Below, in pieces: positions 26,565 through 38,971 of a DNA stretch of 64,000 nucleotides. The translations under genes were made by a program, and so were the position numbers. The DNA lies in the NCBI RefSeq assembly GCF_040954835.1, contig NC_090714.1:2468501-2532500 (forward strand). The letters are read 5' to 3'. The DNA comes from Lepisosteus oculatus (Eukaryota > Chordata > Actinopteri > Semionotiformes > Lepisosteidae). Below the pieces are notes generated by a model. It had not been told where the DNA came from and did no database searches. It saw nothing but the letters and a program-made list of their open reading frames with translations. How positions within the stretch are numbered: position 1 is the stretch's first letter; every line of letters begins with the position of its first letter.

Positions 26565-26657
26565 TTCATCCATCCATTCTCTATCCAATCTCTCCAATAG
26601 GGGGCCATGGGGGAGACACAGCCTGTCCCAGAAAGCAATGGGTGCGAAGGAGGACAC
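26565..26657 (-). mobile_element. SINE family A fragment
   Basis: A short reverse copy: CATCCATCCATTCTCTATCC, then AGCCTGTCCCAGAAAGCAAT and GGACACA. It lies just after the Tc1-like remnant. Confidence 0.65.
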
Positions 26658-29600
26658 AAATTAAATTACAACCCCAAAATAACCCAAAGAGTCAGAACAA
26701 CATGATTCCCATGGGTTCTCAATTGAACAAGCACCAGTTCAATTATAAAACTTACCAGAATAACCCATCCAAGCATCCAGGAACATTTCATTCTATTCAG
26801 TGAGAGAACATCTAAATCCCACATTTTCTTTTCTGATGCCTTTGTTTTAAGCACAATCTTCTGTGGGTTTGGATACTTCTTTTTTACAAAAGTAGTGCAG
26901 ACTGCAACTGAGTAAAAGGCGCTAAATATATGATGTCATGTGATCAATATCTCAACAAAAGGCTTAATTTAAATCTAAACAAATAAATCTACATCCAGAC
27001 TTTCAGATCAACACAATGGCGAAAGAAATTCAAACCATCACATTACTAGAGAGGTGTTAGTTCCTGTCAACTTTCAGAGAATTTCAGATGGAATTACATG
27101 ACTGCCTGCTGCTGTGTTGTTCTTCATCACCTCCCTGTTGGTAGAGTTCCAAGCTTGTCTATAACTGGGTGTTGAGAGGGAATAGAATATACTACTTTTA
27201 ATAATGAATCCTTGATTAAATAAATCTTCAAAATGATCCCTTGAACTCCTGCTTTTGCTTGCTGGTGGACCAATTACTTTATTTGCTATGTTGTAAAAAG
27301 ATGAGTAAATTTAAAAATTCAAATGCTGTCTGTGCATGTGTCTTCTGGAGCAAGTTCAGAATGCTCGCATCATTGTTAATCTGCTTACACAGCTCAAGAA
27401 GAACAAACTGTTTGTCCTTTCCTGGACATAAAATCTAACTGTTCCATTCCATGCAGTTTAGAATCAGTTATACTTTTCAACAAATTCAATGTCCTCATTC
27501 ATCTGTAACCATAAAATGTAAACCTGAATTCTTCTTAAAACCTGAAGTAATGTAGTTATCCTTATGATTTAACCAATACTTGATTTTACACCATTCCATA
27601 GATTGTAAACTTTCTGCAGCTAATATTGAATCAAATGGCCATATTATTTGTATTTTAAATAATACACCAGTCTGTGTTTGTCACAAAACACAAAACACTG
27701 TTCCCACTTATATAAACATACGTAAAATAACACAGCATTGTGCATCTCCATTAAAAGTATGAGTAACTGCTGATTGAATTCCATTTACAGGACACATTGT
27801 GGTCTATAATTTAATAAACATGTGGGTTATTAGACACACATAGCCCCGGACTTCTGCATGAACAGGTGATGCCGTTTAATATTAAATGCTGATGAAAATA
27901 CTATAATAGTCTAGTCTAGCACAAGCCTGTGCTATAATTCTACATGTGTAGAAGCAATAAAACAGTTTAATGTTGCATCTTCCATCCTGTTTGTCTCCTT
28001 GTCTTATAAGCAAACTGCAAGGCATCCAATAAGTGAATACTATTTAACACATTGCATTAGCCACCATTTTTAACAACATGTTCAAAGTAATTCATAGCAA
28101 TAGATGTCAAAGATGCAGGACGTAAATGATCTGCTAGTAATATGTTTTGCTTTTTGGTTCGGCAATAGTTTTAGGTGTTTTCCAGAATAATGGCTTTGAA
28201 TGGGGATCAATAGAAGTTTGAAATAATTTGTGAAACATACCACACAACTACTGCTGACACTTTTCAGCATAACAACACGTTATCCAAGTTACATAACACC
28301 AAGTTACCCAGACACAACTTCACATGCTTTCATTTTGCTAAACACCTGCAGCACCTCTGACACAGACATATTCAACTGCTCACACTCTGAATGATGATGA
28401 AGCTTGTTCTTCTGTGATACTCACATTGGCAGCACAGGAATAAAATACATTTATATTGTTTGTAAATAAAGGTTATTAGATACACTCATTTCCTGTTTTT
28501 TTCCATTTGTTCCAGTTGTTATAGTCTTTTCCACATTCTAGGCTCCACATAACATTTTCTATTGAAAAGGTTTATCCTTGACCTAGCCCCCGTTCCTGGA
28601 TTGCTAAAGTATTCAGTGGGAAGGCCCAATTCCTGTGCTGGGATTAATCATCGGTGTGTTGGCAGTATACGTACATGAATCTACTCTAACTTGGGTGATG
28701 TAATAATGAAAATCAGGGTTATACACATTGAAACACTTCCCACTTTGCTTACTACGCAAATTCTTTGTGATTCAGACAACTTGTAAAAATTGACCATTTG
28801 AAAGGCAGATACACACAAAGAATTAGGTAGAGACGTGAGTGTTTGAGATATGAAGGAGGATCCATCTGGGGCATATGTTGTTAAAGGGACAGTGTGGACA
28901 TTCAGAAAAGGGTCTAGGGGCAGGAGTTTGATTGCTAGACTGAAGCACTTCATTTGTATGACAAGCAAGAAGAAAAGATTTGCCATAAAAACTGTCCTGG
29001 ATCCAGAAGATTTGTTAGAAATCTTGTTCAAGTGTAGGCTTGGATTGGCTGAAACACTGATGACAGTGAAAAAGATATCAGAAGAGTTTCAACACAAATG
29101 TTTGTGCCCACCATGAAAAACTGATGTGACAACATTAAACTCTGTTTTAATAGGCTTTTACTCCTAAACTTCTGTTTGTGACCGCTTACTCATGTGAACT
29201 GATCAGACATTTAAAAATATATTATTTCAGGAAGGGTGTTGAAAGCCTTTTAAAAAAACACAAATCCTGTATATAAATCCTAAATTAAATTAATTTAAAC
29301 TACACGTAATTGAAGATGACAATCAAACAAGTATTAGCACCATCTTAATAAACAGTGGATTCTTTTTTATCTCTAGCAAAAACAGCTCAAAAGAGCAATT
29401 AATTATATCCAATGTCTGACTTGTTTCAGATCTCATTGCCATGCAACCCTTCTGTGGTCCCTGTTTCCCCGCTGGTTAAGCAAGCCAGCACAAGTAGCCA
29501 AGAAGAAGTTTAAGGTTTAGATCACAGACAATATAGTGCCAAATGAAATAACACAACTTCTGTGAAAACCTGTTTCTGCTGTTCAGATTCCCTCTTTCAT

Positions 29601-32600
29601 TATGAGATTTATGTTCTCTCTCTTAGCCTTCTCTAATGAGATTGATTAATGCGCATTTCTAAGTAATGTGTAACATACAGCTGAACGGCAAACTATACAT
29701 CCTGTAGTTAATAATAGGTTTCTAATGTGAGGAAACAACGGAAAAAAATATGGCATCAGATACTGGTTTAATAGTATGTAGCATCATTTAATGATGAGGG
29801 TTCAGGTGCAAAAACATGAATTAGAAAAAAAAAGAGAAGGAGAAAGCTCTGACTTATGATATTAAGACTATCTTGTTGTGTTATGAAGGAGCTGCCATGA
29901 TGGCAAAAGTAAGAGTTGATTTCCAGTAATTAGCAGTCAGTGGGCCTCCCGGTGTCAGCTGTCAACGTAGGTGAAGGAAATGACACTGAATTATTCGTTG
30001 AAACCCAGAATGGAAGCCATATGTCATCAGGGTGACTAATCGCCCACAGACTGGCGGAAAGAGGCCACTGGTGTTCATCAATGTTGAGTCTTCCAGACGA
30101 CAAGAGGGGGTGTGTGCAGGGAGCCACCATTCGGCTTCTTTGGCGGGTCTTGGGAAGATCGATAGAATCCAGATTTATGACAAACACATTGGGAATTATT
30201 GAAGTGGGAAATTCAGCAGGATGCTATTAAAAAACATACTCAATTCTACAAAATGACAAAATTGATCGGATTAGGACCCTCTGTTAGACTAACATGTAAA
30301 AACAATGTTTTCTTGCTCTGCAGTGTTGCATCATCATTACAGTTTTAACATTTTGGGGGGTTTATTTCAATGATAATGGACCACTGAGAATATCCAGTGT
30401 CAACCAGTGCCCATAAAAAAAAGGAATGGTTTTAGAAGTTATCTTATCCAAGAATTATGATATATATTATACCATTTAGTCTAAATATGACATTTCCATT
30501 TATTCTATACATGTCTGTGTTGTCACTTTTTTTAAAGAAAATAAAACATTTTTTTTTGTTCCTTTGTCAATAAAGGAACAAAAGGAGTTTTAAAATAATT
30601 TTTCGGGAACCAAGTTGTATAAAACCACCCTGAGTGTAAATAGACCTTCTCATATCGGCACTTGCTCTCAAAAACTACATTACTAGGCCTGCTGCCCCCT
30701 GTTCTACAACTTTTGTTCCTGCTGTTTCCAAGGATGTTTGTTATAAAACACAAATACATACGTATTGGTACAATAAGCAGAGAGCAGAGAACTCCAAAAG
30801 AGGTGAAATACTGCATTATGCTTCTTCGGAAGAATAACAGCTTTGTTGCATTGCAGGGTGAGAAAGCTATATTTAAAACGTTTAAGAGCCCCGCGAACAA
30901 TGAGCCGCACAGAATCAAGCAAATGCTGTCATTGTGTCAGAAAGGTCTTTAAACTCACTATTTTTCAATTACATCTTGGCCCCCCCTTTCCAGTAAAGTA
31001 TGTTTTTTTACTGCAAAACACATCATTAATCTGCAGTATGTATTTGAGAAATAGTACAATAGCTTGTACGGTTGTTATCATCACAGACAAAACGTTATTG
31101 ATGTTACTGAAATTAAACATGACTGAAAAGGGTGTCAGAGAAAGGCACAAACATGCACTGTGTTCAGACACAAAAACGGAGCTTTTTAAACAGGTTGTAG
31201 GCAATACAATTTCTAAGAATGGACCCATACATTTTTCTATTAAATATCCAAGGTAAATGTCCACAAACGTCTGCAAAATAACAAATAACTGATAAAGGTA
31301 GTAGTTTACTTTTGTTCAGGTATCTCTACGCTGATACTGTGTTGTGCACTTACACATACTTGATGATTAGTGAATGCTTTATTTGCAAAGGTTGTATAAA
31401 CCTCTTATCCATAACTATAACATTTTCTTCTAAAATTATATTGAACAAAATAGTTAGACCTAAACGTATGCATTTATGAGGAAAGGCTGAGACATGCCCA
31501 GTTCCAATAACCTTATAAAAATAACACTGTAAACTAAACCGATTTAATAACCAAGCACAAAATAAGGTAAAATTTAAGGAAATAATTTAGTATGGAACGG
31601 TTTTAAGGAATTGTGTTAAATGTACCGCCAGCACTGCGAGGGGTTAATATCCCTGAAAGGTTTATTCTGTAAATAATTCTGTATAGTACAAAAGGATCTT
31701 TCAAGTCAATTAAGTTTTAAATGTCTTGTAGCTAATGGGCTTGTTTTGCAGTTGAACTGAAATAAACATATCGGGCACAAAGAGCTTTCAAAGGACTTAA
31801 AGGACTGTCCAAATAATCATAGCAACTGGGTTGACTTTAATGTACCAAGACTGATCTTTAAAAACTGGGAATCAAGCCAACATGTTTCAAATAAATGCAT
31901 TGGACACATGAATGGCATATTACTACAATCTGTTTGTAATTAAAGCTTCAATAGAACCCAGTGACGAGTTCTTGAACCATATGATACACATGAACACTAT
32001 ACACTACTGAAGTCCAGAAGCTTTTTTGTCATTTAATTTATACTGGAGAGGAAGTGCTGGAATTCAAGGTAACTCTAGTAGTCTGGCTACCCTGGCAACA
32101 GGCAGCAATTGGCATTTTAAAAGAAATTCAGCCTTTAATTGAATGCCTCTGTCTCTCCTGCTGGACAGTGTTTAGAGTTTCATTACATGGTTATATTTCA
32201 TCCTTAGAGGCAACATTTTCTGAAACCGAAAACAACACACGAAAAAATCTACTGTAGGTCCAAAAAGTCAGCCTACTGTAATTTCTAAAAAATGGGCTTC
32301 TGAGAAATGTAAACTCAAAATAAACATGATATAACAATAGCCATTGATACCATTAAAAGGATATATGCAGGCTTCTCATTTTCCTTTTTTAAAACACATT
32401 CTGATCATGTCTACACAATGCGTGAAGCAAAGAAAAGCACTAGAGACAATTCATCTTCTTCACGTACTCACGTATTTTGCCTGTGAAGCGCGTGGTTTCA
32501 TACAGTAATAACCAGGTCCTCCTCTTTACCGCACATTTACTATAAATGGTGGGTCCCACCAAAGTTTAAATGCTTTAAAATGTTTCTGGTAAAAAGACAA

Positions 32601-35600
32601 ATTGCTTCATTTGGTTAGAAAGAAATGTAATAAAATATTAGGGAATACTATTGTACGGTTTACATTTATTTCCATTTCATCTAATTATTTTGCACACTTC
32701 AGTTTCCCCTTTACTAGACTCTGGATGGTTAGTTTAAATTGTCTAAATGAGTGAAAAGGAACCTGAAAACCGACCGGAGCACTTCCTCGGGTCTGCATGC
32801 TGCACCTCACCTCAGACGTGTGAAACATGTGTAAGCCATGATATCAGCAATGTCACATCCCACACAAATGTGATTGTGGTACATTTTTTCCATCCATCTC
32901 TGTCTTGGCCTCTAGATGTGATTCCATTTTTTCCCTTGTGACTCATGATCCCCTCCATGAAATTCCTAAACTCCAGCCCCATTTCCTGAATACCAAGCAG
33001 AATCATATACTAAGTTACTCTTTTTATTTTTTAAGCAGGGGAGGTTACAAACCTCTGGCACATGATGTCCTAGGTAATGATGAAGGTGCACAATTTATTA
33101 TTGCCATCAAGCCTGAAGGAAAGAGTACTTTACAGACAGATCTCTAGACAAAATGATGAGGCAAACTCTGGAATCAACTAATCTGACTCATGATAACAGT
33201 TCAACAGTCCCTCTAAAAATGGAGCTCCAGAGGCTATTTACAATCCACCTCAATAGAGATAATATTGTGTCCCAGTATGACTTTTCAAAAGATTAGCTGA
33301 TCATTAGAAAGACCTCTTCCGGTTCAATCGTAAACAGGTACAACTATTTCTCATCAAGAAACTTTGAAATGAACATGTTTCAAAAGTCCTAGAAAGGCAA
33401 ACATTTTCCCCAATAGTTTAAGATCCCAGTACAGAAATGACTTCTGCTATGACAGGTATGGGACTAATACAATCTGTAAATGTCTTAACATGTCCTTTTT
33501 GACTCTTTTTATGGAAGTTAGTTTACATATGAAGCTCCCAGAAAAATTGTAATTGAGAAAATCATGGTTGACTCACAAATACATTTTAAAAATTAGATGC
33601 ATGGGAATTACAGTTATCTTATATTGCCTTCTTTGGAAAACACAGGACTTCAAAATACATTTATTTCCTTGATTAATAAACTGGTCCAACACCTCCTCTG
33701 TAGTGATTTCACTACTCAGTAGTAGAGCCTCAGCGCTTCTCATCAGATATCTGCTGCACTCTGTATCCTGTGATTTGTGTAGGCGATTAGATGAAAGTAC
33801 AGTAATTAACTGGAAGGAAAGGAGCTCTCCTCTGGCACTGAGGCAAATAACTTTCACATTCATGAAACACCCCGAGGTGATCTCCATCGCAGGTCAATGA
33901 TAAGAAACCACTAGAGGCATTAGAACAGAAGCTGAAAGGCAGGTTGCTTCGTAATGGGGGGCGGACAGTTACAGGGGATTATTAGAGAAGCAGACAGATC
34001 ATATAAATGCACTTATTTTTAATGGAAACGACTAATAGGGTTTTAATTCCTCACTGTGTCACAGCTAATAAAGTCAAAACTCAATCTTTCAGCTCTTTTG
34101 GAACGTGGCATTGCCTAACTCAGCAGAAAATTGCACAGAATTGCAAAGAAGAGGCCGGCATTGAAGGCACATGGCATGATTTTGCTGCGATCTGGATAGC
34201 GCTGACTAGCCCTGGTCATCAACAGGGGTGTACGATGAAAGCCACAGGCTTGTGGAAGCAGTGGGAGTCATACTTTGCAACAGGGTCGTGCGGAATTCTG
34301 TCCAGTTCCTCTCACGCAGCCCGGAAGAGAATGTGCCCCCGCTCACTGGTCTCCGAGCCAGGTGGTGGCGCCATAAATATGCATAAATATGGATGTGCCA
34401 CCTGCTGTCTGAGCTAATTGTGCATAGATTCAATGGAGCAAGTTGGGCAGAACTGTCACACTCCCCGAATTTCACATTTCATGTGTGAATTCCCACATTC
34501 ACAAAAAGCCTTTGTCACACAGGCAGTATGAGGACCTGATGGATTAATATTCCTCATTCCTGTCATGTCAGATGAGCCTACAAGATGTATCTGATCAGTG
34601 TTTTGCTGAGAGTAAGGTTGCCCTCAGCTTTCTACACATGCAGTTCTGTAATGATTGTACACTTCTACCCAAACCATCACACCTAGACCTACCTGTCGAT
34701 TGATCTGCTTTGCACAACAGTTAGCTCATAGCTGTGCACATCTACATAACGCTCACTGATGTCCATCAGTGTGGTGTACATGAAACCATAATTCATCACT
34801 AAGAAGGACTTAGTGCCACTGTGAGGGACAGATCACTGTCTTAGTCCACCCTCCACTATGGCACAAAACTATTGGTCCATTGATAGTTGGGGCATAGTGG
34901 TTTCTGTCTGTTCTTTTATTTCTTGAGTTTCACCAGGCATATTTTGAAATATTTTTAAACCACCTGTTGTGGGTAATATTCCACATAAGTGACACAGAGT
35001 ATGAAAACAAATAATAATGTTTTAATATTTTCACTTAATGCAGTTTAAAGAGAGAAGTAAGATTTATTCCTGGTTCATTCTTTTTTCTATCTTTTCATGT
35101 AAAGACTGTTTGAGGGTTCTGCTAGATTATGATAGTTATGCTTTACTGTCCTATAGATGGACTTTCTGTATGCACAAAGCCATTACAGCAGAACTGCATT
35201 ATATACACATGCACAGGAAAAGTATTCTACTGTTATATATATACAGTGTGTAACATGAGAGTAATCAAATACAGATGTAAGCTACAAAAAGAAATTCAGA
35301 ATTACAACATAAAGAATTCAAACACTTTTAACACTGCTTCAGTGTCAAATTGTTTTTTTACTTTTATTAGCATTGACTGCAAAATCAGCCCTGAAGAAAA
35401 CAGATTATAACAGAAGAATATATTTTTCCCCATGAAACAGTTGTCTTATTCTGTTATGCCCAGTGAAAATGTTGATTGCAATATTTTGAAAAATAGGGCG
35501 ATTTCTGTATTGAAGGTACACTAAAGAGTTTTAAATTAACTATTATATAATTTGTTTTCTATAACATAAAACTTTTTTCTGTAAAATAAACTGTTCATTT

Positions 35601-38600
35601 CTCTATAAGTCCCATTTAACAACAGACTAAGTAAAGCACAATATAGACAGTAAATTATAAGAGTGTATTCGGAAGTACAACCAATTTATGAAAGGAGGAA
35701 AAAATGTTTTGATTGTTCCTATAAAATGTTTAAAAAGTGCACAAAAGTGTCATGTAGGCAATCTCACAAAACAAAGTCAAAAAGAAAAAATGATCATGTC
35801 CCATAGAAGTCCTCACATGCCAATTAAGCGAATTACAGGGGATTGTGCAAATTATCACTAGTTGTGCAAAGACCCAGTTTGTTTTTTTTCCCTTTGGATT
35901 GAAAGTCAGCTTTCTTCACCAAATATAATCAGAACACTTATTTTATGAACTTGCCAGGGTTTAATAGCCTCTCTGACAGAACCATCTGACTGCCCCAGAT
36001 GGCTCAGAACAAGAGGCCTCTAACTGGAAACAGCCCTGGATATGGAGCTCCAGAACGCCAGTAATCTGGAACCAATTGTGCAAATGACTTCCTTCCCTTG
36101 CCAAGCAAAGCCGAGGGTCTTATGGGAGTCGCCCAAGCTTGAGAGAAAGGCATATGGAGCAAAGCTTCGAAAGAGGAATTCTTCCTCACTGTGTCTGGTG
36201 AAGTCACACAACTCATACAGGAGAACCAAGACAGCCATCTCTATCTAGGAGGCCAGCAAGCTCTTTGTCAGGGCTCCAGGTACAGTACGCATCACTTCTT
36301 CCGACGGCACATCGGTGATGCTGCTTTTCAATCACACTGTAGGCAGAGGCTGATATCCAGCACTCTGGTGCCAGTCTTTGGCTGCAGTAAACTACGCACC
36401 CCAAAACAAACAGTGTGTTAAATAACCCCCCTTATTGCTTTTTAACATTTCCATTAGTTTTGCAACGAGGATGGAAGTTAGGCTTCAACTGCGCAGCTGT
36501 TTGATTCGTTTCAGGCTCACAGGCTGCAGGCTTTTCCCCCGAAATATGGTGGTGAAGTGCAATTCTAAGCATCTCCATATACAGTTTTTATTTCCATTCA
36601 TATCTGAGCAGTGTTACTTAAAGAAGGATAATAAGCATGAAGCCTGCACCTGGTGTTGGTTTATATGCTCATAAAAGCTTAATCGGCTGCGAAGGCTATG
36701 TAATGGGAATCTTAATACTGTCCAAGACTGTAGGTTGTACAGTATTAAGTTATCGCTTTTTATTCTTCTGTATAAAAGAACAACTGCCACAAGAACAATC
36801 TGCTGGATTTGGGAAAAACCTTAGCACAGACCTCTTTTCTTGAGGACAGGTGGAGCCCTGTTGTCCAGATACAGTATCATTTCAAGGATTTCTGAATGCA
36901 AGTGTCTGTGAAAATCAACCATAACTGAACTATGCTGACTATGCTGACTGTTTGTCATGATTTTTCCAGATATCAGTGTTTTTCTACTTCAATACTCCAA
37001 ATCCATTCCCGGGCTGTCTACTTAATTTGTAGGAGTTCATGAATATCATGCACAGTAAAATGATAGTGGAAAGGCCAGCTTCATTACACATAAACCACAA
37101 AGCGAAGATAACCACATATTTTATGGACGGCAGTGCAGCAACCCACTTAATGTAATATGCTGATAAACTAATGACAACAACAGCAAAACTCCAACACCAA
37201 TTCTGATGTGCTTACAACTCGGGTGGAATGTGGAGTGACCCTATGAAGCAAGTAATCCCTAAAGCATGCTGAGCTTGGTGAGAAACAGAACAGGAATATG
37301 GCCTGAGAGAAAATTCCTTTTCCGCTTCTAGAGAAGTACACAGGCTCCTTGTATTACCAGCCATGATGACTGAGCTCCAGAGCTCTAGACCAGTACCAGA
37401 ATGAATGGTTTGTGCAGGGTACCTCTGCCCATGTCCCCCTCGACATTTCTGTTATGTGACTATTAAAGGCATCAGCTGGGCTCAGGGACTGATTAAAATG
37501 CTCCTCGTTCACATTGTTTGAAAGCTTACGAAAGCACAAGAGTAGTACATAACATTCTTACCCTTCGTTTAAAAGCAGAGAGTGGGAAATAAGTCTGGAT
37601 TTCCACAGCACACATACTGTACTGTCTGGCCAGCTAGAATAAATGAGGGCTAAAGAGACAAACTCAACATACAGACACTAAGTTCACCTGCCAAGGAGTA
37701 CATTACAAAGGCAGACTGAGTTAAATGCTCTTAAAAAAATGTCCTTCCTAGCTGTGCTTCAAGGCAGACAGTCCATCTTATTACCTCTTAGCCCAAGACT
37801 TCTTCTTTTGAACTGAAATCCTGCGTTATTTTAGTCTTTATTAAAAAGATCTCAGACATCAGACTAATTTGTGGATCCCAGTGTAAAATCCCTGAGCCCG
37901 CTTTTCACAGTGATTTTAGCTCTATATTTCAATTTTCCCCACACAGGTTCAGAGAACAGAAAGTTCTTCTCTTCCTCAAAGTGCTTCAGTGGGAAATAAT
38001 GTCTTGATGTGCTTCCCACACCCGTTAACTGAAAAACAACTTGCACCCAGCCAACTAACCGTGTATCAGTAAGAGAGAAAAAAACATTCCAATAAATAAG
38101 ACAGGAAAAACAGTAGTGACTCAGAAGTGGCTTGAACTTAACCACAAATGTAATGGAAAAACATCTGAGTTCAGAGCACTGTTGTGCACCTAGAGCTCTT
38201 ATCAAGGACAACAATAACCAAACCGAGGTGTTGAAAGTTAGCAGAACACAGGCTGATGATGCTACACATGTACTCAGTGCAAGACAGCGCCACATAATCA
38301 CTGCAGCCACAGCCTCCCTTACTGTTCAGTGTGCAGTGATTCCTAAAGTGTGCCAGAAAGCACGTTCAGTCACATATACTGAACAGGGGGTACTCCCCGT
38401 GCACTTGCACTGCTTCAGTAAGTCAGCCAAGCTGTGCTACGCCCACAGCAGCCATAGGGGCCAGAATATGCTGCATGCTTTAATACTGGACTAAAGCCAG
38501 ACACCTCATTAAAAAAATCAAAACAAGAACGCTTCCCCCCAAGCACAGCCCGACCTCTGGCCTGATTCTGACTGACCTCCGCCTGTCCATGACCTGTAGA

Positions 38601-38719
38601 AATGGCAGCTGACAGCTTCCGCCTGGCACTTTCCTGCAGCCTGCCCCCCCCTGTGGAGACGCGCGCGCCAGCCGACTGACACGGGGAGCTGTGGGGGAGT
38701 GAAAGAGCGAGGGGCCCAC

Positions 38720-38971
38720 CTGCTTTCCGGCCGGCGGGGGGGTCCTCTTTGCCACCCGCTTGGGCTCCTCGTTGCTCAGGGCGACCGGCTGCTTCAGGAT
38801 GGAGCCGTTCTCCTTCTTGCTGGGCGGCGGCCTGGGCGTGGGCCCCGAGACGGCGCCGCGTGCCATGTCCTCGCTGCAGGTCAGCCGGGCGCCCTTCAGA
38901 TACTCATCCGTTTCTCTGTCCACCACCAGCAGCCGCGTCTCGCTCTCCAGGGCCTTGATTCTCTGCACCAC
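38720..38971 (-). CDS. nherf2: NHERF2 coding exon 2 (end of PDZ1 and linker)
   Basis: 84 codons starting [18 protein letters not shown] after the acceptor GGCTGCAG, and ending ...PAGKQ before the donor GTGGGC. It completes PDZ1 (helix B and last strand, [11 protein letters not shown]) and then runs into a Pro/Lys-rich linker. The exon is phase 0 at both ends, as in mammalian NHERF2. The exon body is very GC-rich against AT-rich introns. Confidence 0.9.

Larger units (their letters stand above)
1..38719. other. Repeat-rich region without a recognised gene; probably NHERF2 intron 2 and/or sequence beyond it
   Basis: If NHERF2 continues to the left, its intron 2 begins at the donor 38719. A scan for PDZ2 signatures (GYGFNLH, IVEVNG, LLVVD) on the minus strand found none. 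Many short open frames occur, but none resembles a family I know. Recognisable content is repeats (SINE copies near 1, 11.8, 16.6, 21.9, 24.6 and 26.6 kb; L2-like tails at 6.7 and 10.7 kb; a LINE reverse transcriptase scrap at 8.7 kb; Tc1-like remnants at 19.0 and 26.0 kb), a GC-rich patch at 0.7-1.05 kb and an exon-like ORF at 21.4 kb. The remainder (for example 2-4.8, 7.1-8.6, 12-16.5, 27-34 and 34.5-38.7 kb) shows nothing I can name. Confidence 0.6.

Noticed and set aside
34007..34417. 136-residue plus-strand open frame
   Set aside because: No resemblance to a known protein. The interesting signal there is the motif pair at 34372-34391.
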